DNA from: Planctomycetales bacterium
Lineage (GTDB): Bacteria; Planctomycetota; Planctomycetia; Pirellulales; Lacipirellulaceae
DNA: 35,698 bases
Reading direction: 5' to 3'
NCBI GenBank assembly: GCA_020427155.1
Contig: JAGQOW010000041.1
Location: 1 to 35,698 of the forward strand
Shown here: piece after piece, positions 25,709 through 33,585 of the stretch
How the letters are laid out: each line of letters begins with the position of its first letter
Numbering within the stretch: the stretch's first letter is position 1
Translations under genes and position numbers: made by a program
Notes under the pieces: generated by a model
The model's database searches: none
What the model was told of the DNA's origin: nothing
The model's input: the letters and a program-made list of their open reading frames with translations, nothing else

Positions 25709-26788
25709 CTACAGGACCGATAGGCTGGGCATTGGCGGCTTGGCTGCCCGTTGCGTGGCGAGGTTCTTGACCAGACTGTAGCAGATTCGCTCGAAGTACT
25801 GAGCTGATTCCTGGTCGGTGTAATTGCCTGCCGTGTTGCCTGCATCGCCGCGCTCGCGAATCGGGATCTGGATTGGCACTTCACCCAAGAACGGCACTCC
25901 CAACTCCTCGGCTTTCTGACGAGCTCCGCCAGAACCAAATATCTCGTACCGCTTGCCGTTGTCGGGGCACAGAAAGTAGCTCATGTTTTCCACGATCCCC
26001 AGCATCGGGATGTTCACTTTGCCAAACATCGCGATTGCCTTCACGGCATCGAGCAACGCGACGTCTTGCGGAGTGCATACCACCACCGCGCCAGTCAACG
26101 GCAAGAGCTGCGACAGAGTCAGCGCAATATCTCCCGTCCCGGGCGGCATGTCGATAATCAGGTAATCCAAGTCTCCCCATTCGGTATCGCGCAGAAACTG
26201 GGTTATTGCGCCGTGGAGCATCGGGCCGCGCCAAACAACTGCTTCGCCCGGAGGGACGAGAAATCCCATGCTCATTACCCGTAGCCCATCGCAGTCAATC
26301 GGCTGTAGCTTCTTCTCACTGGCTGTGGGACGTTCATCGACGCCTAGCAGGTGGGGAATGCTGGGGCCATAGACATCGGCATCCATGAGTCCCACCCTGC
26401 AGCCGGCTCTCTTCAATCCCAACGCCAACGAGGCTGCGACGGTACTCTTGCCAACGCCTCCTTTACCCGACCCAACTGCGATGACGCTCTTGGCGGTCAG
26501 ACCAATTCCGCCAATCGGTTCAGCCTTTCGCACATGCTCGACCACATGGACTGCAATCTGGCAATCATTGGCAAGCTTCGACCGTAGGCGTTCGCTCAGC
26601 TGTTCGCGAGTATCTTCCCAGAGCGGTGCTGAGTAGGTCGTCAAACCAATGGTGACTTCCACGGCATTGCCGTCGATCATCACCTTGCGCATCTGGTCCA
26701 GCGATTTGAGACCACGTCCGGTCTCGGGATCAGAAAACTCTTGTAAGACGGCGTCGACCACGGCAGGATCGATCGGACTTTCAGACAT
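25709..26788 (-). CDS. Mrp/NBP35-family iron-sulfur carrier ATPase
   Basis: 359 residues from the ATG at 26788, with AGGAG upstream. An N-terminal MIP18/DUF59 domain (about 1-80) precedes a deviant Walker A GSGKGGVGKST (107-117), then LMDADVYGPSIPHLLG and IIDMPPGTGD. Members carry and transfer Fe-S clusters to target apoproteins. The usual CPxC near the C-terminus reads CPDNG, so only one of the two cysteines is kept. The true start is not the longer frame to 26866. Confidence 0.9.
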   Translation of the reverse strand: MSESPIDPAVVDAVLQEFSDPETGRGLKSLDQMRKVMIDGNAVEVTIGLTTYSAPLWEDTREQLSERLRSKLANDCQIAVHVVEHVRKAEPIGGIGLTAKSVIAVGSGKGGVGKSTVAASLALGLKRAGCRVGLMDADVYGPSIPHLLGVDERPTASEKKLQPIDCDGLRVMSMGFLVPPGEAVVWRGPMLHGAITQFLRDTEWGDLDYLIIDMPPGTGDIALTLSQLLPLTGAVVVCTPQDVALLDAVKAIAMFGKVNIPMLGIVENMSYFLCPDNGKRYEIFGSGGARQKAEELGVPFLGEVPIQIPIRERGDAGNTAGNYTDQESAQYFERICYSLVKNLATQRAAKPPMPSLSVL

Positions 26789-26944
26789 GACATAGGACTC
26801 CTGGGTATGGCAGCGAACCGCCGGGCGGCGTGCTGAATTGGCGTCGGCGCGGAGGAATGTTACCATCGAGGGCAGTAACGTTCGCAGCCCCTACCATATC
26901 GCTCTGCCGCCGAGTTGTCAGCCAGTGGCCATCGAGGATTTCTG

Positions 26945-28162
26945 ATGAAGCTCAAGGAAACCGAGCTGCTGCAGCAACTCGTACGCGTGCCGAGCGTCAA
27001 CCCCGCGTTTGCCGCCCAGGGCTCCGCCGGCGAGGGGCCGCTGACCGACTTTCTGCAGTCGCTTCTCGACCAGTTGGGTTGGCACTGGCTGCGACAACAG
27101 GTCAACCACGGGCGAGACAATCTCATCGCTCTCTGCCCGGGGCAGGGCGCCGATACCACGCTCTGGGAAGTGCATCAAGACACGGTTGGCATTGCAGGGA
27201 TGACGATTGATCCCTTTGCCGGCGAGGAGTCGCAGGGACGCATCTGGGGACGCGGAGCCTGCGATATCAAAGGGGGCATGGCGGCGATGATCGCGGCGCT
27301 GTCGCGCTCGCAGGCCCAGCCTGGCCTGCAGAAGTCGAACATCGTACTCGCCCTCACTATCAACGAAGAGTGCGGTTTTACAGGAGCGGATGCCCTGTGC
27401 CGCATTTGGTCGCACGATCCGAGACGCCAGGTCGATCCCGCCGATGTTCACGGTCCGCTATCGCTCGCCGAGTTACAATCGCTACGGCCGATCCATGCGC
27501 TGATTGCGGAGCCGACCGAGCTCGACGTGGTCGTGGCCCACAAAGGCGCCAGTCGTTGGCGCTGTCATGTGCATGGCTGCGCTGCACACTCTTCGCAGCC
27601 CGAACTGGGTGCCAATGCGATCTACGCGATGGCCGACCTCGTTCTTGCCATCGAAGCCTACCACGAGCAAGTATTGGCTTGCGGCGAGCCGCACCCGCTT
27701 TGCGGCCAACGGGCCGTCTGTGCCACCACCATCGAGGGCGGCTCCGGCGTGAACATCGTTCCCGATCATGCGGTGATCGACATCGACCGCCGCTTGCTGC
27801 CTGGCGAATCTCCTCGACAAGCGTACGACGAGCTAGTTGCCCACATCAAGCGGCACATTGAACGCGACGGTATTACGATTGAGCACGAGCAGCCGTGGAT
27901 CGAGTGTGTAGGTCTCGAAGATGGCGCAAATCACGCCTGGGCCGGGCAAATTGCGGCAGCGGCCCAAGCGATCGGTTTGCCGTCGAAACTCGTCGGCGTG
28001 GCTTACGGTACCGATGCCTCGGTCATTGCAGCCAACGGCATCCCTTCAGTCGTGTTCGGCCCCGGCTCGATCGAACAAGCACACACCAAGGACGAATGGC
28101 TCGAAGTGGAGCAATTGTCAAAAGCAACCGACGTGCTGTACAGGCTCGCATGTGGTGAATAG
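26945..28162 (+). CDS. M20-family zinc peptidase/deacylase (ArgE/DapE-like)
   Basis: 405 residues from the ATG at 26945, with AGGA upstream. The metal-binding set is visible: H77-x-D79 (VHQDT), D107 in GRGACDIKGG, E141-E142 in INEECGFTG, and a late His in QAHTKDEWL. The dimerisation domain with AHSSQPELGANAI lies between. This family removes acyl or amino groups from small peptides or acylated amino acids (ArgE, DapE, CPG2). It is divergent from the Mrp gene, with 156 bp between the two start codons. Confidence 0.85.
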   Translation: MKLKETELLQQLVRVPSVNPAFAAQGSAGEGPLTDFLQSLLDQLGWHWLRQQVNHGRDNLIALCPGQGADTTLWEVHQDTVGIAGMTIDPFAGEESQGRIWGRGACDIKGGMAAMIAALSRSQAQPGLQKSNIVLALTINEECGFTGADALCRIWSHDPRRQVDPADVHGPLSLAELQSLRPIHALIAEPTELDVVVAHKGASRWRCHVHGCAAHSSQPELGANAIYAMADLVLAIEAYHEQVLACGEPHPLCGQRAVCATTIEGGSGVNIVPDHAVIDIDRRLLPGESPRQAYDELVAHIKRHIERDGITIEHEQPWIECVGLEDGANHAWAGQIAAAAQAIGLPSKLVGVAYGTDASVIAANGIPSVVFGPGSIEQAHTKDEWLEVEQLSKATDVLYRLACGE

Positions 28163-28219
28163 CCATTCGCAATTAGCTACGGCGGCCGCCCACCAGGAAG
28201 TTACCTGCTACCTGCTGTC

Positions 28220-28549
28220 TTAAAACACGTCGAGTGCAAAGTGGTGGCCGCTGTGGTAGAGCCGACGATTCGGATAGTAGTTGTGCCACTTGCGGTTGTA
28301 AACCGGGATTCGCATCTCTGGCGGATAGCGGTAATACAAACTGTCGGCGCTGCGGTAGTATTCGTTGCCGTAGAAGTTCTGCGGATAGTAGACGTAAGGG
28401 TAGTGGTAAAAACGTTGCCAATCCTGGGTCGAGTAGGTCTGACCCCAAGAGCGGCCATAGGCTTGTTGGGCTTGAGCACTGTCGGCCTGTGCCAGGCAGC
28501 AGGCGAGTGCTCCTGCGCAACTGGCGGCCAAGAAGATCCGGCGGACCAT
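28220..28549 (-). CDS. Small secreted tyrosine-rich protein
   Basis: 109 residues from the ATG at 28549, with a purine-rich GGGGGAA upstream. A signal peptide (about 1-27, ending ADSAQAQ) precedes a Tyr/Arg-rich body with motifs YYPQNFYGNEYYRS, PPEMRIPVYNRKWHNYYP and the end GHHFALDVF. Similar secreted proteins with this Tyr-rich body and C-terminal signature are, as far as I recall, common in planctomycetes and sometimes labelled calmodulin-binding in annotations; that label is weak. Function unknown. Confidence 0.72.
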   Translation of the reverse strand: MVRRIFLAASCAGALACCLAQADSAQAQQAYGRSWGQTYSTQDWQRFYHYPYVYYPQNFYGNEYYRSADSLYYRYPPEMRIPVYNRKWHNYYPNRRLYHSGHHFALDVF

Positions 28550-29041
28550 CAAATTTCCCCCTTCGATAGCTTGCGGGTAAGCGATCATCTCCGCAGACAG
28601 ACTGTCCGCAGGCTTTTGGTTTCCCAAATAAGATCGGCCGCCGGTAAACTCCAGGTTGAGCGAATATCCGCTACAGCCCGCAGAATCGGCAGATGCTAGC
28701 GCCGTAGCGGCTGTCATGGTGAAACCCGGCCGAGTATCTCTAGCTGCTGGCCAAGCGGTGGTCGCTAAGAATAGGACACGGAGGAACAGAGTATGAAAGG
28801 TTGACCGCAGATGCCGCTCGTGGCTTGCGTGCAACGATAGCAAAACGCACGTTCCCTGGGATCGCCAGCTGGCATAAAACCAAAGCCGCAGCCCGTCGAG
28901 CCCGACAGGGCGAATTGGTCCAGAGTCTGCGAGCCGACAAGGCCTACTCTGCTGTTTCCCTACGCGCAGTAACTACGTCTGAGGTTTTACTCAGAACCAG
29001 AATAGAAACTTCAGCCCCTTTTCATACGTCGGCTGCTCACA
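28550..29041. other. Intergenic region left of the transposon
   Basis: About 490 bp with no convincing gene; open frames here have no ribosome binding site or protein-like sequence. A perfect hairpin TCTGAG/CTCAGA lies at 28978-28995. Before insertion it would have joined directly to the sequence now at 33934 and beyond. Confidence 0.55.
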
Positions 29042-29049
29042 CTACCGTA
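29042..29049. repeat. Target-site duplication, left copy (CTACCGTA)
   Basis: Perfect 8-bp direct repeat of 33926-33933, directly outside the left inverted repeat. Confidence 0.85.
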
Positions 29050-29074
29050 GGTACTGTCCTAGGACTGTGTTGCT
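29050..29074 (+). repeat. Left terminal inverted repeat of the transposon
   Basis: 25 bp, perfect match to the reverse complement of 33901-33925. It contains the 10-bp palindrome GTCCTAGGAC. Confidence 0.92.
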
Positions 29075-29077
29075 GAG

Positions 29078-29105
29078 TTGAACTGCTAATTCTACCCGCT
29101 ATCTT
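29078..29105 (+). promoter_or_regulatory. Candidate promoter giving a leaderless mRNA
   Basis: TTGAAC (29078-29083) and TATCTT (29100-29105) are 16 bp apart just inside the left repeat. Transcription would start about at the ATG (29112), so the mRNA may lack a leader; a CCCGC/GCGGG hairpin (29095-29110) overlaps the -10 region. Confidence 0.4.
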
Positions 29106-29111
29106 GCGGGA

Positions 29112-29708
29112 ATGAACCCATACGAACTACTCCGCAAGCAAGCCGCTGAGAAGCTCGACCAAGCCGTCTCCGCAGCGCGCAAAGAGTACCGCGAAACATG
29201 CGACAAGATCAACGCCTTGCGTAAGGAGCTGGGAGACGAGCCAGAGCCAGGCGTCAGAGTCCACAAGACCACCATCGACACGGTGCGCGAATACTTACCA
29301 CGCGACCGGACATTCTCTAATGCGGACGTGCTGTCCATCGTCCAAGACGTAGAGCCTGAGCGGCACTGGAACCGTGGCACGGTCAAGGCTGCTGTCTATC
29401 GGCTGGCAGACCTGAAGGAAATCCGACGCATCGCCAAAGACGACACGGGGCATGTTCTCTGGGCTGCTTTTGACTTCGAGTGCGAATCGAAGCCCTACGC
29501 CGATATGCCGCTCTCTGACGTGATTGCAGAGATTCTTGGGGACAAGGGAGCCATGCGCCCTGCGGAGCTGGTGGTAGCCGCCCAAGCCCTTGGGTGTCGG
29601 GCTGAGGACGATCCAGGGAAGCTGTTGCGGGCTGTCCGTAAGGCTTTGCAGGGGAACCCTCGACGGTTTGAGAGGGATGGGGAGGGGCGGTGGTGCACTG
29701 GCAGTTAA
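29112..29708 (+). CDS. Transposon-borne protein with winged-helix-like domains
   Basis: 198 residues. After a coiled-coil-like N-terminus (about 1-42), residues 50-115 resemble a winged helix (YLPRDRTFSNADVLSIVQDVEPERHWNRGTV split across this stretch), and residues 128-195 (PLSDVIAEILGDKGAMRPAEL through RRFERDGEGRW) look like an HARE-HTH-type domain found with restriction and repair enzymes. A role as a DNA-binding regulator or accessory protein of the transposon is inferred. No Shine-Dalgarno is seen; the likely promoter would make it leaderless. GC-rich, unlike the toxin operon beside it. Confidence 0.7.
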   Translation: MNPYELLRKQAAEKLDQAVSAARKEYRETCDKINALRKELGDEPEPGVRVHKTTIDTVREYLPRDRTFSNADVLSIVQDVEPERHWNRGTVKAAVYRLADLKEIRRIAKDDTGHVLWAAFDFECESKPYADMPLSDVIAEILGDKGAMRPAELVVAAQALGCRAEDDPGKLLRAVRKALQGNPRRFERDGEGRWCTGS

Positions 29709-29801
29709 GGTCCGTCACGAAGTGCCTGTGTGATAATCTGAGGTGGTTCTGGTAGAAAGCCGAAAAGCAAAAGACTCTATTCTTAATTCTTAGTCGCGGT
29801 C

Positions 29802-30335
29802 TTACCTAGGCCGCCTCTTAAGACTTTTGTTTTTTGGCTTCTCATCACTATCGTCCTCGACATCGTAAGTGAAATCGAAAGAAATCTGAATCTTGTCATC
29901 AGCAGCGCTAGGGTTGTTGTCATTAAAACTCTGGATATCAGCATGCAATGACTTGCATCCACCAGCTAGTTGCCCACGACGACCGTCAATAAATGACAGT
30001 GCAGCATGATCAAAGCTCATGCTATGAATATGATCCCATACCGCATCGAAAATCATGTTTCCGTTTTCATCGACTTTTGGGAATTTGGCCGCATGGTACT
30101 CTCTTACATGACGCCCTTGCTTATCGCGAATTTTCTTTTTGCGTGCTGCCTTAGTTAGATTTCGCTTAAGCTCTCGTTTTGCATTCAATCTGATAATATC
30201 ATGGCCGCCTGTTTCAAAGGCCCATTCTGCCAAGTCATCCATATTGAATGGTTGGTCTCCGTGAGTTTTTCGATAGTCTTCGATTAACACGACCAATGAT
30301 TCGGAATAGCTTTTTCTAGCCAATGCTTTCGACAT
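29802..30335 (-). CDS. Unknown protein, fourth gene of the toxin operon
   Basis: 177 residues from the ATG at 30335 (AAGGAG upstream), overlapping the end of the previous gene. A predicted helical N-terminal part contains LIEDYRKTHGDQPFNMDDLAEWAF, then a strongly basic stretch (KRELKRNLTKAARKKKIRDKQGRH), a region with aromatic residues, and an acidic then basic tail ending KRRPR. No known family recognised. Likely co-transcribed with the toxin and XRE/ImmA genes. Confidence 0.68.
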   Translation of the reverse strand: MSKALARKSYSESLVVLIEDYRKTHGDQPFNMDDLAEWAFETGGHDIIRLNAKRELKRNLTKAARKKKIRDKQGRHVREYHAAKFPKVDENGNMIFDAVWDHIHSMSFDHAALSFIDGRRGQLAGGCKSLHADIQSFNDNNPSAADDKIQISFDFTYDVEDDSDEKPKNKSLKRRPR

Positions 30336-30540
30336 GACTGCGTAGCTCCTTTTCCATTCTTGCAACAGACACTTTTAAGCCCCTTAAGAGGTTGAGAACC
30401 AATGCTGTCTTATCGCCGTCCCATTCATCCTCTTGAACAAGTTCAGCCATAGAACCGTGTGTGCTTCTAACTTCCGTACATAATGCACTTAGCCCTGATG
30501 CCCAAGAAATAAACTTGTCCGATAATGGATATTTTGACAC
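30316..30540 (-). CDS. Small unknown protein, third gene of the toxin operon
   Basis: 74 residues, GTG start overlapping the TAG of the preceding gene by one base (TAGTG). Mostly helical, containing ALVLNLLRGLKVSVARMEKEL, with no family recognised. The one-base overlap and the following 20-bp overlap with the next gene are typical of a tightly translated operon. Confidence 0.65.
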   Translation of the reverse strand: MSKYPLSDKFISWASGLSALCTEVRSTHGSMAELVQEDEWDGDKTALVLNLLRGLKVSVARMEKELRSHVESIG

Positions 30541-31622
30541 TACATCTCCAAGTCAACTTTTTTCTTGAGGTTATTGCAAAAAGAAGGGTCTAAAAGACCG
30601 TCATGCTGCAATCGTCCAACCACTATTCCAGGTGAAATACCAATCGCGAGAGCAAACTGCTTGATTTTGGCTTTGCTTCTTAAGTATGGAAGCTGAGAAG
30701 CATATTGCTTGGGAATCAACATGTTCGCAGCAAAGTCATTAGCTTCCCTTTCTTCTTCCTTGTCAGAACGAAAGATACTGTCTTCCAGAAAGATCAATTT
30801 GCGTCCATGCCGAAGCACATGCCCTGCCTCGTGAAAAAATGTAAACCAGAAATGGTCATCCTGTTTGTACTTATAGCTTAGCTGGATCATTGCCCTGGAA
30901 GTAGATACCCACCGCGTAGCGCCGCTTATACTTGCACCAGCAATCTGTTTGACAATACACACGACAACACCAGCAGAAGCGCACAAGCTGATTGCCTCTG
31001 GAATGGCAAGCGATGGCTCCTCTCGTGTAAGCCCGCGAATCTCTTGAAGCGCATCCAAAAATGATTCTTTGTCATATGGCTTAGCTGTTCGCGTTTCACA
31101 TTCCTTTTCCCCTAATCGCAGCCAAGTAGCTACATAACCCGGTTTCTTGAGGGCTTGCTCGGCACCACGAAACTGTACAGCACAGTCCAGCCAGGCATTC
31201 TTAAATGTCCTGCTATCGCTGACTCCAAAAAAATCTAAAACATCCAGGGCAAGTAAAACCTTGTCCGTGGTTTTGGCAATAGAACCGCGAGATTGAAGCT
31301 CTCTTACGGGAACTAAATCGAGCCACGATAAATCTTGTTTTAGTTCCGACGTTTTTGCATCTTTTATAAGCGTCTGTCGATAATCTGCTTCTCGCTTAGT
31401 CCAAAATGACGCTGGCAGCCCCAACACTCTCTCAAGGCTTACTGCGATCTCGTTAGTGATTGTGGCTTGATTATTAACCAGCTTGCTGATGGCGGCGTTA
31501 GTCAATCCCGATCGCACTGCAATGTCCATTTGCGAAAGACCCTTTTCTTCCATCAATTCCTTGATAGTCTCGCAGGGCGGAACTACGATGTTGCATTCTA
31601 ATTTGAGTTTCTTTTTTCCCAA
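30540..31622 (-). CDS. XRE-family regulator fused to ImmA/IrrE-type metallopeptidase
   Basis: 360 residues. An N-terminal helix-turn-helix (about 18-70, HigA-like: LSQMDIAVRSGLTNAAISKLVN) is followed by a linker and an ImmA/IrrE domain with HEAGH (264-268) and EREANDFAANMLIP (third ligand). HigA-type antitoxins repress their own promoter; ImmA/IrrE-type peptidases cleave repressors or regulators in response to stress or mobile-element signals. The gene follows the toxin gene with a 3-bp gap, which fits toxin-first HigBA order. Confidence 0.85.
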   Translation of the reverse strand: MGKKKLKLECNIVVPPCETIKELMEEKGLSQMDIAVRSGLTNAAISKLVNNQATITNEIAVSLERVLGLPASFWTKREADYRQTLIKDAKTSELKQDLSWLDLVPVRELQSRGSIAKTTDKVLLALDVLDFFGVSDSRTFKNAWLDCAVQFRGAEQALKKPGYVATWLRLGEKECETRTAKPYDKESFLDALQEIRGLTREEPSLAIPEAISLCASAGVVVCIVKQIAGASISGATRWVSTSRAMIQLSYKYKQDDHFWFTFFHEAGHVLRHGRKLIFLEDSIFRSDKEEEREANDFAANMLIPKQYASQLPYLRSKAKIKQFALAIGISPGIVVGRLQHDGLLDPSFCNNLKKKVDLEM

Positions 31623-31625
31623 GGT

Positions 31626-31976
31626 TTACTTCCTGTGGTAGTCAATTACGCCAACGATCGTAATCTCATCTATTTGATCGTAGTCTAACTGTGTCTTTTT
31701 ATCGTCGATATGCGGCAACGGCTCATTGGACGGCTCAAGAATGAGACGGCATGGATGGACTAAGTCCATTGCGAACTTGCCGTCGCCACTACCAGTTAAG
31801 GGGTGTAAGCGTCCAGGGATTGAATAGGCAACCCTAAACGTAGCGCACGCTTTTAAGTCTGCTATTCTTTGCCATATCTTTTTGGCCATTTCATCACCGT
31901 ACTTCTTAGCCAAGTTGTTCTTGGAGCTAAAAAGCTTCTTCGTCCGTGAGTTAGTGAACCATATTTTCATCGCCAT
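31626..31976 (-). CDS. HigB/RelE-family toxin
   Basis: 116 residues. A RelE/ParE-like fold is suggested by the order of helix (AKKYGDEMAKKIWQRIADL), central FRVAYSIPGRLHPLTG and strands MDLVHPCRLILEP and ITIVGVIDYH. HigB toxins cut mRNA at the ribosome. It is the first gene of the operon and is followed by the XRE-ImmA fusion. An alternative ATG at 31970 would drop two residues. AT-rich compared with chromosomal neighbours. Confidence 0.8.
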   Translation of the reverse strand: MAMKIWFTNSRTKKLFSSKNNLAKKYGDEMAKKIWQRIADLKACATFRVAYSIPGRLHPLTGSGDGKFAMDLVHPCRLILEPSNEPLPHIDDKKTQLDYDQIDEITIVGVIDYHRK

Positions 31977-31997
31977 GTCTTTGTATGAATATTTAAC

Positions 31998-32011
31998 ACA
32001 TTAGAAAATGT
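31998..32011. promoter_or_regulatory. Candidate operator of the toxin operon
   Basis: ACATT-AGAA-AATGT, a perfect 14-bp inverted repeat between the promoter and the toxin start, of the size and placement expected for an XRE repressor site. Confidence 0.5.
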
Positions 32012-32023
32012 TTTGCAAGTCGC

Positions 32024-32051
32024 ATGATAGGAAATTTTAACGATTTGTCAA
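32024..32051 (-). promoter_or_regulatory. Sigma70-type promoter of the toxin operon
   Basis: Read on the minus strand: TTGACA (32051-32046), 16 bp, TATCAT (32029-32024). It is a consensus -35 box with a good -10, and it faces the toxin gene. Confidence 0.65.
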
Positions 32052-32071
32052 CTAAAAAAGCCGCATCCTAA

Positions 32072-32164
32072 CGGAGAGTGGCCCGCATCTCGGCTGATGC
32101 AGCAGCTTTATACTCTGCGCTAGGGGTCCGTCCTACGGATGGGTTCGACTCCCCCTCTCTCCGC
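32072..32164 (+). other. tRNA-like folded sequence (possible pseudo-tRNA or tmRNA fragment)
   Basis: CGGAGAG (32072-32078) pairs with CTCTCCG (32157-32163). Inside are GCATC/GATGC (32085-32089 and 32096-32100), GCAG/CTGC (32102-32105 and 32115-32118), TCCGT/ACGGA (32127-32131 and 32135-32139, a long variable arm), and a GGG/CCC stem around TTCGACT (32144-32150), a typical T-loop. A seven-base anticodon loop would read UAU (isoleucine). Departures are a poor D-arm, a weak T-stem and no CCA, so a working tRNA is uncertain. The GGGTTCGACTCCC region also resembles the 3' end of tmRNA. Confidence 0.4.
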
Positions 32165-32371
32165 TTAGCGGCTGCGCTTAACAAAGGCCCTAATGGCTTC
32201 TGTGGCGGCTTTGGAACGCTTCCAGCCCTTCGACTCGGCTAGCGTATCCAACTGCGCCAGAAGCGATTCTGGGACCGTTACAGTGAGTGCTACGGTCGGC
32301 CCATCTTCACCAATAGGTCGCCCCGCTCCCTTGCGCGCGCCACCACGCCCCGATGCTTTTTTCTTGCCCAT
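32165..32371 (-). CDS. Ribbon-helix-helix (CopG-like) DNA-binding protein
   Basis: 68 residues. An N-terminal RGGARKGAGRPIG basic segment is followed by a ribbon-helix-helix part (ALTVTVPESLLAQLDTLAESK and then SKAATEAIRAFV). Such proteins are plasmid or transposon regulators. It is divergent from the transposase and ends beside the tRNA-like sequence. It may repress transposition genes; that is inferred. Confidence 0.75.
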   Translation of the reverse strand: MGKKKASGRGGARKGAGRPIGEDGPTVALTVTVPESLLAQLDTLAESKGWKRSKAATEAIRAFVKRSR

Positions 32372-32463
32372 AGAAACTTTCTGAAAAAATTATGCAAATT
32401 CTATTGCAAACCCCGTAAAGAATATACATAATAAATTCAGAAGTGGCAAGCGACAAAAGAAAA

Positions 32464-32542
32464 CCCCGGAAGGACTGGCATCCAACCGGGGCGAACCAAA
32501 ACCAGCTTTCGCTAGAATCGGCCTGAACACCTTCATTCTAGC
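32464..32542 (+). promoter_or_regulatory. Two hairpins upstream of the transposase gene
   Basis: CCCCGG/CCGGGG (32464-32469 and 32486-32491) with an inner GGA/TCC, then a perfect 8-bp GCTAGAAT/ATTCTAGC (32511-32518 and 32535-32542). Both lie before the ATG at 32569 and could damp transposase expression. Confidence 0.45.
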
Positions 32543-32568
32543 AGGAAGCCCAACTGGGAGCTACTAGA

Positions 32569-33516
32569 ATGATTTGTGCATGCACCCACGAGACACGGAA
32601 GAAACACGGCAAAGACCGCAGTGGCAACCAGCGATTCCGCTGCAAGGATTGCGGGACTACCTTTGTCGAGTCCGAACCCAAGCCCTTAGGCAACATGCGT
32701 ATCAGCATGCGGGAAGCGACAACCGCTCTAGGGATGCTTCTAGAGGGGATGTCAATTCGAGCCTGTGAGCGATTGACCGGCCTTCACCGTGATACCATTT
32801 GCGACCTGATCCTGACCGTAGGAGCAAACTGCCAGCGGTTCCTGGACACTCAGATTCGTAACGTCGAAGTGAAGGACGTTCAGGTCGATGAGATTTGGTC
32901 CTTTGTGGGATGCAAGGAACGCACTGCAACCTATCGGGGCTACAACTACGACAGCGGAGACAGTTGGACCGTGGCAGCCATCGAACGCAACACCAAGCTG
33001 GTCATCGCCCATCAAGTCGGCCAACGCGACACGACGACGGTATGCACGCTCTTGCAGAAGTTGGCAGATTACACGGTTGGGCGGTTTCAGCTTTCCTCTG
33101 ACGGCCTGGCAGCCTACCGGCTGAATGTCCCTTTCATGCTCCGCGACCGAACCGATTTTGGGGTGATTATAAAGCAGTATTCGTCGGCACAGAAAACCAC
33201 TCGCTACAGCCCGGCCAAGATAATAGGCACCAAGAAGCATGCCCGCTTTGGCAACCCCGAAGAGGATCGAATCTCGACTTCGCACGTGGAGCGAATGAAC
33301 CTGACTATCCGCATGCACCTACGACGCTTCACCCGCCTGACCAACGCCCACAGCAAGAGCCTCAAGCATCATGCGGCCATGCAGGCCCTGTTCTTTGCCT
33401 GGTACAACTGGTGCCGGAAGCATGAGACAATCAAGCAGACACCAGCGATGGCTAGCGGACTGGCAGAGAAGGTCTGGACAATGCGATATTTGCTTGAAAA
33501 AGCGGCGGCATTATAG
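32569..33516 (+). CDS. IS1-like DDE transposase
   Basis: 315 residues. An N-terminal zinc-binding part (C3-x-C5 and RFRCKDCGTTF, Cys25/28), then a helix-turn-helix-like MSIRACERLTGLHRDTICDLI, then the catalytic residues D107 (VDEIWSFVG), D178 (SSDGLAAY) and E241 (SHVERMN), followed by an IS1-type tail. It is encoded in one open frame rather than two by frameshift. It lies inside the element whose ends it should cut. The unusual CxC at the start may lower zinc binding. Confidence 0.85.
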   Translation: MICACTHETRKKHGKDRSGNQRFRCKDCGTTFVESEPKPLGNMRISMREATTALGMLLEGMSIRACERLTGLHRDTICDLILTVGANCQRFLDTQIRNVEVKDVQVDEIWSFVGCKERTATYRGYNYDSGDSWTVAAIERNTKLVIAHQVGQRDTTTVCTLLQKLADYTVGRFQLSSDGLAAYRLNVPFMLRDRTDFGVIIKQYSSAQKTTRYSPAKIIGTKKHARFGNPEEDRISTSHVERMNLTIRMHLRRFTRLTNAHSKSLKHHAAMQALFFAWYNWCRKHETIKQTPAMASGLAEKVWTMRYLLEKAAAL

Positions 33517-33585
33517 ACTTGCGCCCTAGGGTATTTCGCGCTAAAAAGGAGGTTTCAATCCTTGAACCCTCTGGAGTAATAAGCC

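Noticed and set aside
25195..25938. Long minus-strand frame across the histone-like gene, rich in Leu and Gly or Phe
   Set aside because: It is the complement of the lysine-repeat DNA, an artefact of AAG-rich coding on the other strand.
28760..28800. CACGGAGGAACAGAG-type sequence as a ribosome binding site for a short peptide
   Set aside because: The ATG that follows has only two more codons before a stop; similar text recurs in planctomycete intergenic DNA as I recall.
28801..29076. 91-codon open frame that runs into the left transposon end
   Set aside because: It crosses the transposon boundary, has no ribosome binding site, and its end lies inside the inverted repeat, so it is not a host gene.
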